Positions 9,217 through 21,599 of a stretch of 64,000 bases of DNA are shown piece by piece (position 1 is the first letter of the stretch; each line of letters starts with the position of its first letter). A model generated the notes under the pieces. That model was not told the DNA's origin. It did not search any database and saw nothing but the letters and a program-made list of their open reading frames with translations. The DNA is from Blakeslea trispora (lineage: Eukaryota > Mucoromycota > Mucoromycetes > Mucorales > Choanephoraceae): contig JAIWNE010000008.1 of NCBI GenBank assembly GCA_025331445.1, positions 506,001 through 570,000 on the forward strand, read 5' to 3'. Made by a program: the position numbers and the translations under genes.

Positions 9217-12137
9217 CCGAATGGGACGAGCCTATAGGTGGACGCTCACTACTCACATGTTTAAAAGAAGACATAGCTTCTCTAAAACCAAAATCTAAGG
9301 AACTGGCAGGAGAAGCATTGTGCTGTTTATCAAAAGCAAACAGCCTTAATGCTGTAACTGCTTGTACACTCTGTCTGTCAACAGCTAAGTCTAAGGGCGT
9401 CTGAATCACAAAGAGTTAGAACAGTGTGTACATTCAATTAAAAACCAGATTGTACTTACCATGTCAGCAATATCTTTAATATCTGCTTTAGCATGTCTCT
9501 TTAGCAAAGCTAAAACGAGTCTGACATTGTTATTAGCAGCCGCATAATGAAGTGCTGTCCAGCCCTTAGCATCTTGTTGATTGATGTCGCTGAGTCTTTG
9601 TAATAAAAATTCAACTGATACTTCATCGCTGCTGTCAACTGCTTTATGCAAAGCTGTACGTGACTCTTCCTCAGTGTTTCCATAATCTACATGGGCTCCC
9701 TGAGCTAGCCTTTCAAGAGCTTCCGGTAAATTTTGCTTAACAATAGCTTCCCAAAACGCCTGAGTAAAGACAGATATGAATTGGCTTTAATATGCCGTGT
9801 ATAAGAAAAGCAGCTTTTTTCTTTTATCTCACCTTGTCAAGCGAAGGCTGGTCTAGACTAGTTTGTTTGACAAAAGATCTTTTCGCATATTTCTCGATAA
9901 TCCAGAGATCTCGGTCATTCCTTAAGGAGCACATGTTGAGTTGATTATATATTTTCAAAGCATTTTAACTGTACAGTACCTGTTTGAGCTAGGATCAATC
10001 CTAAATGGCTCCATATGCTTAGGTACAAAAGCTTCGTAGATATTATTGCCAACGCTATTGCCTAGTTTTAACATAACCTGAATATATGATGGTAACAATT
10101 AGGTCATTCTTGGTATCTAAGATACAGTTTGCTTTGCTTTTGTTACCTCAATGGCGTCTGGCTCCCATTTATCAAGGATGACTGATCTCACTTTACTGAT
10201 ATGTACACCAAGGCTTCGATGAATTCCCGAGCACTCGATACATACAATAATACCTAAATTGGTACAACTCCACTCAGGATCCTTTTCCTTACAATCTGCG
10301 CATTGGTTGTTTCCGGGTATCATGCGAATTTTTCTTAATGATTCTCTTTGTTTTTCTTGATCCTGATCATTATCTGTTTCTTTATGTTGCGATTCAAAAA
10401 TACTCTATCAGAGAATCAAGTCGATGAATAAAAAAACTGAGAAAGAAAAGACAATCCATACTTTTCGAAGATTAGGCGAACCTTGCACATATCGAGGTAC
10501 ATTTTCAGAATTAAGTGCTGTTTGGCTTGCTGTGCGAATACTTGTGACCCACTCATTCATATCTTGCTCACTTTCTGCTTGTAATACCAAAACTCTACAT
10601 TGTCATCATAAGCCAACATATATACATAGATTGTTCTTGATATATTACCTATTGGGTGATATCACTTCAAAGCAAAACCTTCTATCATATCCGTCAGTCA
10701 ACTTAACGCTGCATACTCTCAAATTATACACATGTGTGCCGTCTTCTTCTTTTGTCGAGGTCTAATTCGTTATTTTATAGCCACGTTTTAATCATTTGAA
10801 CTTTACTAATAACTTGAACTTTACCTTTGGACCTCTGGATGTGCTAATTAATTCATCATCATAAATGGAGAAATACTTTCTTGACCAACTTTGATAGACT
10901 CGCCCGTTTTTTCTTTCAAATAAGTAGCCTGATTTGTGCGCTTTGGGGATTGCTTCTACTTGTATGGATGCCTGTTGCATCGGATTATATTGTTCAGATG
11001 CATTCTACTTATAATCATTAAGAAATTGTCATGACAATCTTCCTTTTTCTTACCTGCTCGCAAGCCTGTCGATATATTAGCCCCTCTTCCACTTCTTCTT
11101 CGTATCGTTGCCTCGACTACAACATAATCAAGTTAATTATTCTGATGTACTGAGTAGATCGTGAAACATACATCATGTAACAGTCCCGTCAGGTCCCGCA
11201 TATAGGGCTCTAAATCTTTCAGAATTTCATAGCTTTGATGGTGAAATGCTGATTCAGTATACATGTATGCCAATACATTTTCCATATAATCCACTTTCTT
11301 TTTAGCCTCAATATCATTTAATTTCGAGACATATTCCATATAAGATTTGTGGAATATCTTGCGAGTATCAGCTAATTCTTTCGCAGACTAAAGAAACTAT
11401 ATAAGTAGCTTATTTATATGTCCAGCATTACCTTACCTCTTGTAAAGTTGGATCTTTCGGCTTCTTGCTCATATAACGAGATAATGCTGAATCAACTTCA
11501 TCACTTGATTTTTCAAACTTCTTTCTCAGTTCCTGAGGGGAGGGGAAGGTGCAAAATTCAGTCATCGATTACAAGACTGAGCCAAATATAACTTACTTTG
11601 ATCGGCATGATTGTGGTCTTTAAAAACTGATCTAGAGGCGAAATAAATGTATCCACTACATGCGTATTCTGTTGTTTTCATGGGACATGTTAGACTACTC
11701 TACTATCTCGATGTACATGTTGTACTCACAAACATATTTCGGTTTTTCTCCACTTCGACTACTGACTTTCCGAACTTTTCAAGAGCTTGAGCTTGTTGTG
11801 ATAGAAAGGAAGAGATAAGCTTCTTCTTTTCTCTTTGAAATAAAAATAGACCTCAACTTACCAACAATAGGATCATCTTGAGCATGAGCAAAGTTCATAA
11901 ACTCACGGGCAAGTTCTGTTTGCTGGTGACTATAAGCTACTGCATATTTAATGAAAGGATACTGTTTGAGTTGATGATCTGTTCTATACCAATAGACAAG
12001 TCAACTTGTGACCGAGTCAGCTTAATGAGGACTTTGAGCGAGTTTTCAAAGTTGTGAATGGATTCTTCGTGAGACTGTATTCTTTTCCTAAAAGTAGGTG
12101 AGTCTTCTAGGCAGCCGCGGATGTCGAGAGCCGGCAT
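9122..12137 (-). CDS. ACAP/centaurin-type Arf GTPase-activating protein (BAR-PH-ArfGAP-ankyrin)
   Basis: Fifteen exons (12137-11990, 11939-11862, 11830-11730, 11668-11597, 11532-11437, 11387-11172, 11116-11054, 11004-10825, 10761-10649, 10594-10462, 10404-10147, 10077-9980, 9920-9833, 9759-9460, 9400-9122) join in phase to 740 residues. Order: an N-terminal BAR coiled coil (residues 1-260), a PH domain starting HKSGYLFERKNGRVYQSWSR, and an ArfGAP zinc finger NNQCADCKEKDPEW with IVCIECSGIHRSLGVHIS (C-x2-C-x16-C-x2-C and the catalytic Arg). Ankyrin repeats follow (SRTALHKAV, GWTALHYAAANNN, TPLDLAV). Family members bind curved, phosphoinositide-rich membranes and stimulate GTP hydrolysis on Arf in vesicle traffic; fission yeast Cnt6 is of this type. 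The second intron would be only 31 nt (11831-11861) and is the least certain join. Confidence 0.9.
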
Positions 12138-13368
12138 GATGGGAAACAAGATCTATTGAGACGATAAAAGAGCAAGTAATTCGCGCTAGATCATAAACAA
12201 GCGTTTGATCATTCAGATTACAACCCCGCCAAGAGCCAAAGGAAAAAGAAAGGAGGGGGAGGAAGAGTGAAAGCTTTTGCTGCACTTGAGCAATTGAAGC
12301 CAGCAACAGACTGTCACGTTGAGCAGTTCTTTTATTGATAAATAAAAGTAAGGCGACTCAACTCGATTTTGTATATTACTCATTTAGGTCTTATGCAAGA
12401 TAAAATATAGCGGTGATTTCATCATGCAAACAAATCTAATCAAAGCTTTTGCTTACTTGAATTTAATTATTTTTATGCTAGAAAGCACTATGTCTTGATT
12501 CAGCGTTCCAGTTGCTTAAAATTCTTCAGTGCCTTAGGAGAAAATCTCTCACTTCTCGCTCCAACAGGGAAGGCTTGTTCTTAAAAGCCTTTATAAGCTT
12601 AAGTCTTTTTATATTATGCTTTCTTTTGACTTGGGTGCTATTTGCAGCTGAGTTTTTACTGTGGAGTTGTTTCATCAACTTGAGCGATTGGAGCAAAATC
12701 AAGAAGATCTCTATTGTGTTTGTCCAAAAAAAAAAAAAAGAGGTTGTTACTGCAAAGATGGTTTATTTTTAATGTTCGTTGTTACCAAAACCATTGTTTT
12801 GCATTTTCTTTCTCTATTATAGATACACAGTCAAGCTCTATCGTAAGAGAGAAGCAACAGTCAAACACGATCTCTTAAGTATACAAACTGTACATTCTTT
12901 TTTCTTTTTCATTTCCTTTATGGCCATTTTCTTTCTGATAAGGATATAAATACAAATTCAAGTAGGTTTTGCCCGTAATTTTGAGAAACGCTATGACATC
13001 TAAACATTAGTCTATAATTGATAGCAAAGGTGTACATACTGAATGTCAATTATTCGTTTTCATTTTGCTTTCATATACTTTTGTAAAGAAAGCACCCCTC
13101 TTCTATCATTATATGATGTTCGAGATCTCATTCAATGTCATTGTACCTGTTTTTTTCCAACATTTTTGAATGTGACTGTATCAAGGCAGTACATGTCAAA
13201 CACAACATTTCCCACGAAAAATACTCTAGAAGGAAGCTGGCTCAATTTTTCACACGGTAAAAACGCCCGAGAGAAGTTAAACGACATTTACAATAAAGAG
13301 CAAAATTAAACATTCCGTCTCTTTCTTCCTTTTTTTCTTTCTCTTTCTTCACTCTCTTATCTTGTACG
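12138..13368. other. Divergent promoter region between the ArfGAP and BCKDH E1-alpha genes
   Basis: About 1.2 kb between two divergently transcribed genes. A C/T-rich tract (about 13310-13358, plus strand) lies immediately before the ATG of the dehydrogenase gene, as often seen at fungal transcription starts. An 86-codon hydrophobic open frame at 12512-12772 has no other support. Confidence 0.45.
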
Positions 13369-14826
13369 ATGCTTCAAGCAAGCAAACGCATAATTAGTCG
13401 CTCTTTGGTTGGCCAACAGAAAAGACTTTTTGCGGTTTCTACACAAGTAAAGCGAATTAATTTTCAGCTTCCATACCCGCACTAACAATATAAGCTTATA
13501 GTTGCTAAATACAGCAGCTACCTCTGCTACTGTCATCGACCCTTCAACCAACACAGCAACCTCTACAACAAGTGCTGCTCCATGGACATCGATTGATAGA
13601 TTTACCAATGATTTGAAGTTCATTCAAAAACAAGAGACACTACAAGCTTATCGTGTTATGGATCACACAGGCACGATTTTAAGTCCAGAGCATGACCCGA
13701 ATCTTCCTAAAGATCAGGTACTTAAATGTTACAAAGGCATGGTCATGTTACACACAATGGATGGAATTCTGTATGAAGTACAGCGTCAAGGACGTATTAG
13801 TTTCTATATGACTCATTATGGTGAAGAAGCCATGATCGGTAGTGCTGCAGCTCTTTCACCTCATGATGTTGTCTTTGGTCAATACCGTGAAGCATTCATG
13901 CTAGTTTACCGTGGTTTTACTGTAGATGAGTTTGTAAATCAATGCTTCTCTAATGAATTGGATTATGGTAAAGGTCGACAGATGCCTGTTCATTATGGAT
14001 CTAAACGATTGAATTTCCAAACAATCTCATCTCCTCTCGGTACACAAATTCCTCAGGCTGCAGGCGCTGCTTACGCCTTGAAAATGTCTGGAGCAGATGC
14101 TTGCACACTTTGCTTCTTTGGCGAAGGAGCTGCTTCTGAAGGTGATTTTCATGCTGGTCTTAATATGGCCGCCACCTTGAAAAGTCCTGTCATCTTTTTC
14201 TGGTAGTGTATTTAATTCTTCTGATAAGTTGAGATTTGCATGATGCGATATAGTTCTAACCGTCTTTTATATAAAGCCGTAACAATGGCTTTGCTATCTC
14301 GACTCCATCAGCTGAGCAATACAAGGGTGATGGTATTGCAAGTCGTGGTATTGGTTATGGAATTGATACAATTCGAGTAGACGGTAATGACATTTGGGCT
14401 ATTTACAATGCTACAAAGGCGGCTAGAGAAATAGCTATTAAACAACAAAAGCCGGTGTTGATTGAGGCTATGACTTATCGTATTGGTCATCACAGTACCT
14501 CAGATGATTCTACAAAATACCGTGATAGAAAAGAAGTTGAAGAGAGGGCCCAGTTCGATAACCCTGTCACTCGTCTCAGACGTTACCTGGAGCTCAAGAA
14601 TTGGTGGAGCCAAGAAGAGGAAGATGTTTATCGCAAGCAAATAAAGAAAGAAGTCTTAACTAGTCTTTCTGCTGCCGAAAAGCGCAAGAAACCTGCTATC
14701 AAGCAACTCTTCACTGATGTTTATGATGAATTGACACCAAATCTTGTGGAGCAACAAAAGGATCTAGAAGAATTGATAAAGAAATACCCAGAATATTATA
14801 GCTTGGATGAACACGCTTCATCATAA
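13369..14826 (+). CDS. Branched-chain 2-oxo acid dehydrogenase E1 subunit alpha, mitochondrial
   Basis: Three exons (13369-13446, 13502-14202, 14277-14826) join to 442 residues. It is the thiamine-diphosphate E1-alpha of the branched-chain keto-acid dehydrogenase complex, which decarboxylates the keto acids of Leu, Ile and Val in the mitochondrial matrix. Exon 1 encodes a basic, Ser/Arg-rich targeting peptide ([20 protein letters not shown]). The ThDP motif is present: [20 protein letters not shown] through [12 protein letters not shown], the NN pair being split by intron 2. The regulatory loop [15 protein letters not shown], whose serines are kinase targets in animals, is conserved, which separates it from pyruvate dehydrogenase E1-alpha. 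The E1-beta partner is not in the window. Confidence 0.95.
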
Positions 14827-15928
14827 CCATTTTCCTCTCTTTTTTTATTTTCAAAATATACTGATTTACCATTCCTTTTATGCAATTCTTTCTTATGATA
14901 TCCTTTTATCGTTGAGTAAAATCGTGCGCCCACCTATTCATATACTGCAGCTGAAGTCAGGTTATCAATCATAATTAGCCAAATATTTTAATTGAAAGTG
15001 CTAACTCAAACTACCCGAAAGAACAGTACATCTATTGTGGATTACATTACAAATGCTTGACTGATCATTGTAATGTTAGTGGGTGTTAAAGATGAGAATT
15101 TTAATAAAACCAAGAATATAAAGAGTATAGACATACACAATATCTCTGCGGTCTTTTCAAAGGCTTTGTTAGATCAAATATGACAGGAGAAAAAAAATAA
15201 GCTATCTTTGAAGACTTTTTCTAGTATCGTCTCTCTTTTCTTCTTACTGTCAATCTTTTTGTAATTTTTCAGTTGATACAGATAGTTTGATTCGATAAAG
15301 AGTGCGCTTTCTACGAAACAAATCAAAGGGCTTCGATATTACTAAGGCTGTCTAAGACCTCAGGTTGAAGAGATGCGAATCAAACGAATAAAGTCTTATG
15401 ATGACAATCTCAGGATTGCCTATTACGCAGCATAGTACATACATTTTGGGGAGTTTATATATTTTCTTTTAGAAAGACAACAAAACACACTCAGATCATA
15501 GTCTTTTTGTGTTTGAAGGCAAGCTTGAGAATGATGTTAGTCCACTCAGCCTTTTTGTTTGTAGCTGTGTACCTTGATCACGTAGCTATAAGGTCCTTCA
15601 GTCCAAGAATCTAGTCTTAAAATGCTGAGTACTGAAAACACAATTGAACAGACATTAGAATGTCCGTATAGATGATTTCGAAAAGCTTTATATTATGTCA
15701 ACATGAGTGCTGCATAAACCATAAAGATGCTTGACAACAAACAAATTAGATTAGAATCCACTCATCATTTGTCAAAAAGACATCAAGACCTTTGATCGGC
15801 TTCCTCTCTGTAATTACTCTTCTCTTTCTCAAACTGAATTAGAAGGAGTAGTGATTCAATATGCTTATTTATTGTACTACACGAACTTTTTTTTCTTTTG
15901 TCTTTTTTTTTAGCTGTTTATAATAACA
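14827..15928. other. Gene-free spacer
   Basis: About 1.1 kb between two plus-strand genes. No convincing open frame, RNA gene or repeat was seen. A T/C-rich tract with a short poly-T run (about 15885-15912) precedes the ATG at 15929. Confidence 0.4.
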
Positions 15929-18900
15929 ATGGCTGATAACACGACTCTACCTATTGAGCCTATACCCCCTCCTATTATAACCTACCATAGCGACTGGCTA
16001 CCTTTAATAACAGCTACAGTACTTCTTTTACTTGTTGTTGTTCTGACATTGTCGAGGTATGGTAATCTCAAACAACAAGCTTGGTATGTTACAATGGCAT
16101 GTACTATCGGCTGGTTTTTTCCCTTTTGGATCATCTTTTTACTACCTCTAGACTTAGCCTCGGTAAGGCCGAAATTATTTTATCTTGTCTACTTCTTTTT
16201 GAACAAAGTTTCTTTAGACTGTATATGACGATAGAAAAGGCAGAGTGCCTTTCGCATATGTTTCTGAATCTTTTTTGGTTGTTGCTTGGCGGGTCTTGTA
16301 TTGGACCTCTTTCTGTCTGACTTGGTAGCGTATGCCATTTGATGATAAGAAAGAAAGAAAAAGGGCGCGCTGATTAGATGTACTTTGTTAGGTTCACTAT
16401 TCCAATGCTGCAAGCTTATGTAAATACAGGCGAATTCACAATAGCAAAGCGAATCAAAGCAGCTGTCCATGTCAACCTCCGATTTTATTCAATTTATGTT
16501 GTTGTTAGTGTTATTGGTTTGATCTATTTGATTTTTGGAAATGGTCTGACTACAAAAGAAGGCATTCAGAGCTACGTTATGGCAGCAGCCAATAGTTGGG
16601 GCTTGTTCCTTGTAATTGTATTTATGGGCTATGGTTTAGTTTCTGTACCTCGTAGCTTATGGTACTATGGCAAATATACAACGCATTTACATCAGTTATA
16701 TGCCAAAGCTGCACAAGTGAAAGAAGAGTGTACAGATAGTGAATTCGAATACAACGAACTATCCAAGGTAAGCACAATCCTTTATGCATGCTCAAGTCAG
16801 CCTGGAGGATTGACTTGCAATAGACAATGAATGCGGTTGCCAAACGAGCTATGACGCAACCTCATGAAATCAGACGGTGTATCGACACTATGAACAGACG
16901 TTTTCCATTTATTCTTCATCAATCTTTTGAAGATAGAGCTCGCTCTATGCAGGTACCAGAAGTACTGACGGAGGATTATCTAGTGAAGCTCTCCCGCCGT
17001 ATGATAATTGCCATTCGAATGAAAGATCGAAAGAGAGCGCAAGTACATTTGGTGACTTATCACTCAATAGCAGTTGTGCTTACCTTTTTTTTTGTTACTC
17101 CTTAAATAGTCTCTGGGACAATCTTTTGCACGAAGCATTCCGACTTCAAGACATAATTCGAAATAAGGACAAAAGCGATCGGTAAGTCTGAAAATAAATC
17201 AAGAAAAAAAAATTACATTCAGAATCATGCAACAATCTTGTGTTACCTTATAGCCATTTTACTTCCACTTTGAGACCAAAACCAGAAAATCCATCTAGAT
17301 GGCATAAACTATCTTTGTTTGCAGGTAATGAAGACAAAAAAAAGGAAAGACAAGTAGCTGTTCATTCACACAATTTTTGTTTTCAATATCAGAATGGTGG
17401 TGGGCTGTCAGAATAGCACCTTTAGCTACAAAAATTTTGGCTATTCTGTTCTCAATTATAAGTGTCTGTATCATTTGGTCTGAATTGGTATTCAACATTC
17501 GAAAGCCTGTTACGATCTCTATTGTCTATTATGTATTGAATGCATGTGGAACAAACTATGCCATTTTACAGGTAGCACCTATATAGATTATGAGACACAA
17601 CCTGAAGCTGATATGCAATAGATCATTGCATTTTTTATCTTGATGTACATGTGTCTCTGCGTTTATTCCTCTTTGTTTAAAATTAGATTTTTCAATCTGT
17701 ACATTCTTATTCCCAACCATCATACAGACGAAAACAGCTTGTTATGGTTTACCGGCTATATGTGCAAAATGATGTAAGTGAACATCGGTCACTTTCAAGT
17801 ATGTATTTTACTAAATATATATTTGGATGAAGGGCTCCGTTATGCTACAATTTTATAAACTTCGCAGCTGATGCCCCTAGTGCAAGTAGAGCAGTGTTTA
17901 CCACAGTAAGTCTATCGTCAACTTTGCAAACCTATTTCTGTCTACATATGTCTAAAAAAAAGAAAGGGAATAGTTTATGGGAAAAGCTGAATATATCAAA
18001 TTCTTGGGAGCATTTGCAGATTGGTTTCCAATTATTATTTTGATTCCTTCTCTGACACTTTTATTTAATATACAAGGAAGATGTCTTGGACTATGTGGTA
18101 TTACAAGTCCTTACCAAACAGCTGAGGATGGTGACTTGGCAGACGATTTAGAAAACAACCAAAATCCACTTATGGATTCGGATTATGAAGAAGGCGCTGC
18201 ACTCGTCAAAGAGGGTAACAACCTTGTTTTGTTAAGACCAGAATATCGACAAGCACTAACAGACAAGATTAAATTTAGAGAGACGATTAAAAGAATATGA
18301 AATCAACCCAACAGCCAGAAGCAGCAGACAAAATCAAAGGGCTAACGTAAATATTAAGATTAAAAAAAAACATTTCATTACCCAGACAGCAATCTGAATC
18401 CTAATCCTCCTCTTCTCTTTTTGTTTTTCTAAAAACCAGGATTACATCAACCGCAAATACAAACGGACAAGTGCTCCCGAGTCATTAAGAAATGAGCGCG
18501 ATAGACAACTGGATGAGATCTTGTCGTCAAGAAACAGTACCGAGAGATATAGAGATATACCATCATCATCTGCTTCTTCAGTATTTTCGGGAAACACAGA
18601 TGCTGTTAAACTTAGTGTAAACCCCTCTTCATTTGGCGATAAACTGAAGAGCAAACTGGTAGGATTAAATCTGTTTAACGGATATGGCTCTCATCAACCG
18701 AGTCCTGAGCTTGCTAATGCTTCGCTTGTAAGGCCTTCCTCGCCAAATGCACCTCCAAATGGTAACGGACGTGTCTTTGGTCGTCCTTCTGGCGCTAATC
18801 ATACCCCTTATCAAAACACTAGTCGTGAATCCTCTCGACCTACATCACCTACCTCACTTTTTAGTCATTCAGAAAGAAATCAAAATGCTTCTCCATTTGC

Positions 18901-18952
18901 TCATTTTGAAGACGTGAATCGAAATAGAAACAACTTTTTTGATGGGATTTAG
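15929..18952 (+). CDS. LMBR1-domain membrane protein, LMBRD2-like
   Basis: Twelve exons (15929-16162, 16218-16324, 16392-16767, 16824-17038, 17110-17181, 17254-17324, 17393-17571, 17622-17773, 17833-17905, 17974-18214, 18279-18346, 18440-18952) join in phase to 766 residues. It is a polytopic protein with about nine membrane segments. Diagnostic stretches are WRVLYWTSFCLTWFTIPMLQ, SLWYYGKYTTHLHQLYAKAA, a middle soluble region ending EWWWAVRIAPLATK, and CKMMAPLCYNFINFAADAPS. The C-terminus (after SYQTAEDG-type acidic residues) is a long cytosolic Ser/Pro/Asn-rich tail. LMBRD2 relatives are linked to G-protein-coupled receptor signalling in animals; the fungal role is unknown. The fourth intron (17039-17109) is best read as GC-AG, since no GT donor restores the frame. 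Confidence 0.88.
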
Positions 18953-19491
18953 ATGAAAGTTTAAAAAAAAAAAAAGAAATGACAAATCGAAATAAAATAA
19001 TGTCTTTAAGACATGAGGCAAAAAGTAGACTGAGGAGTGGCTAAAATGATTGAGAGAGACAAACTGTGAAAGATATGGAACAAGGCAATAAAGAAGACAT
19101 TGTCTATAGTCTGGATTATGCATAATAATCCTTCATATCGAAATTGCAATATGTATATAGATAAGACTTGTTTAAAAAAACTTGCCCAAAACTTATCCTT
19201 CTTCTTTATCCGAGATCTTTTTAAGGCATTGATTGACAATTATTCTTTTGTATCTAATTTCAAATTCTGATCTTCTGTTCCTAGCCTCTCTTTCAATGTC
19301 AAAGTCAATTTATGTCAAAATACCACAAGAGTGATATAATAAAACATGTAGACAACAACTCTGATTAAGCGTATCCCACCTGTCAGTTATCGGCTTAAGT
19401 GCATATGTTCGGTCCGAAACAGCCGGACAATCACGTGATCTTTTAATTTTTAAAACAATATTGTTTTTGTTAGATATTCGATTTCAAGTAA

Positions 19492-19573
19492 GTCGCTTTG
19501 TCGGAGTGGTTAACGAGCTGGCCTGCTAAGCCAGTGCTCTTTGAGCGCGCAGGTTCGAATCCTGCAGGCGACG
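19492..19573 (+). tRNA. tRNA-Ser(GCU)
   Basis: A full cloverleaf folds: acceptor GTCGCTT pairs with AGGCGAC (19566-19572), followed by discriminator G. The anticodon stem CTGGC/GCCAG encloses loop CTGCTAA with anticodon GCT (reads AGC/AGU). The long variable arm TGCTCTTTGAGCG is typical of class II tRNA-Ser, and the T arm is GCAGG-TTCGAAT-CCTGC. No intron is present. A TTTT-containing tract (CTTTCTTTTAATTTTTTC) follows and can serve as a Pol III terminator. Confidence 0.97.
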
Positions 19574-21109
19574 CTTTCTTTTAATTTTTTCGCCCAAAAT
19601 GTAGTGCATGTAGACAAATGATTTAAATTTTAAAAATTAAGCACTATTGTTACAGGACAAAGGATAGTTTTTGCAGTAACTTGAGAAAGAGAACAAATAG
19701 ATATAACAGAGCAATCAGGCAGCAAGGTTATAAGTAATGAGCACCAGGTTTTAAGTCGTCCGACTAGAGATATAAGTAAAGTAAAGAGAATAAAGTAATA
19801 TAGAAGAAGAGATGTAATATATGAATACAATGATCTGTAATAAGTATCAAGAGAACTAATAACAATATGTGGATTTAGGTAGTGAATATGTCAAACTACG
19901 ACCAAGCGTAAAGTAAATAAGAGAGATAATAGTTGAGTTTATTAATAAGAGAAGATTAAAGAGTTTATATGCTATTCTAAAAGAAGTCATGTTGGACTTG
20001 CAAACTAATAATTTAAACAGTCAACTTATTGATTCATCATGTATGGATTATTAATACATGTCTAATAGTTCTATTCATTATGATATGGAAAGTCAGAGAA
20101 GGATTCAAATAAAGTTGTTGCGTAATAAGAGATCGAGAGGAGCTGCCAAATGAGTAAAATACCAAATAGGAAATATAGAGTTGGATTCAAAGCAACGAAA
20201 AGAAGTTAGAAAATAATTGAGTACTAGGAAAATTCCTGTGCGTAACAGTAACTTTGTTTCTGTATGTACTCGCAATGGTGCAGGACAAAACACAGTTCTT
20301 TCAGTGTCTAATAAAAGAGTTTGTAAGGTTTAATTTATCTCACTGTAATAAAAAGAAAGAGAATAAAAGCGATTCGATAATTTGCAATGAATAAAGTGGT
20401 TCAAGAGAACTTGTATTGTAACCAAGTAGAGATAATAAAACAAGGTAGGCCTTGGTATAAGTTGTTGAGAATAGAGGCAAGAATACAAAATAGTCAAAAA
20501 CAGGTATAAGGCCAGTTCAATTAGAAAGAGAAATAAATATCTTCGTATCATTCTAAACTAGATCTTGATTATGAACTATGATAACGCAAATCGAAAACAA
20601 TGAGATATTAATAATTGCCTTGTGTATAGAAGACGATAAGAAAATGAAAATAAATACCAATCAAGGTAAAGATGTTTTCAAATAGGATAGTTGTGTCCAG
20701 GTAAAAGAGATGTCAGAATAGGATGTAATACAAGGGAACATATACAAGATTTGGCATGGCAGCAGCTAGATAAAGAATGCTTGAGAGACGCTATATATAA
20801 TAACAAAACCAGCTGATTTCACCTGTTGTAGAAGGCAGGTTTACTTTAGACAAATGTAGGTACCGACGACAAGTGAGTGAAATGGGTGCAATTCTTAATT
20901 TAATAGGCTTTATATTTCAATCAAAAGACAGGCTGTAGGTTAACAGACAGGACTTTAGTGTAGTTATGATACTCGATGTGACTGAACATCATTCTGACTA
21001 ACAAAGTGCAATTAAAGCTTGATTCTTTTCTGATGTATCAAGTTAACAACTACATCTAACAGCTATTTTGATTCGATGATGGAACATCATATAAAGCTTG
21101 AAGCATAAT

Positions 21110-21147
<38 letters not shown>

Positions 21148-21599
21148 AGTTGCCATCCAATAGTCACGCTTACAATTGTATCTTCTTGGCTCTTGTAGTG
21201 ATCCATAAGAATTAAGCCATTGTTGTATTACTAGTAATATAGACGTTGAAACTATGTCATTCTCAAATTCGATAATAGGAGTATTGATGGCAATGAATTT
21301 CTTGAAAGACCATCTACAACAAACAAAAGCACTTGCTAAACTATGTCACATCTTTTACTTATTCGACTTTCACAATCATGTAATATCACCTATTGCTTCT
21401 GTCAAAATGATGTAAGCTGTTGATGACTATTGTTCTGCCGAACCATTCTTTCTTCTCTGTTCGTATGGCTCTAATAAATCAAGTAAAACTCATTAAAAGA
21501 ATGTCTCTAGTATTTACTGACAAAAAAACAGTATTGTATGGTTTTTAATGAATAGCTAGTGCTTATAAAAGAAAAGAAGAAGGCAGGAAATAAGGTGTG
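19574..21599. other. Gene-poor, purine-biased spacer
   Basis: Two kilobases between the tRNA and the Brl1/Brr6 gene without a supported gene. From about 19640 to 20830 the plus strand is visibly rich in A and G, and short hydrophobic open frames appear only on the minus strand (19630-19830, 20105-20293, 20330-20551). They do not resemble any family I know. A (TC)n microsatellite lies at 21113-21144. Confidence 0.35.
21113..21144 (+). repeat. (TC)16 microsatellite
   Basis: An uninterrupted run of 16 TC dinucleotides, followed by TTCAG. Confidence 0.95.

Noticed and set aside
12512..12772. 86-codon hydrophobic open frame
   Set aside because: It lies in a divergent promoter region and has no homology, splice signals or start context; likely chance.
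17043..17105. GT donor at 17043 for the fourth LMBRD2-like intron
   Set aside because: Joining there puts the next exon in a frame that stops after 18 codons; the GC donor at 17039 gives the conserved LWDNLLHEAFRLQD frame.
18215..18278. Apparent frameshift in the LMBRD2-like gene after QALTDK
   Set aside because: A 64-nt GT-AG intron (donor GGTAACA, branch CACTAAC, acceptor TTTAG) removes the sequence and restores the frame ERRLKEYEINP, so no mutation is needed.
21113..21144. Dinucleotide array as a possible CRISPR or structured repeat
   Set aside because: A plain microsatellite with no spacers; the genome is eukaryotic.
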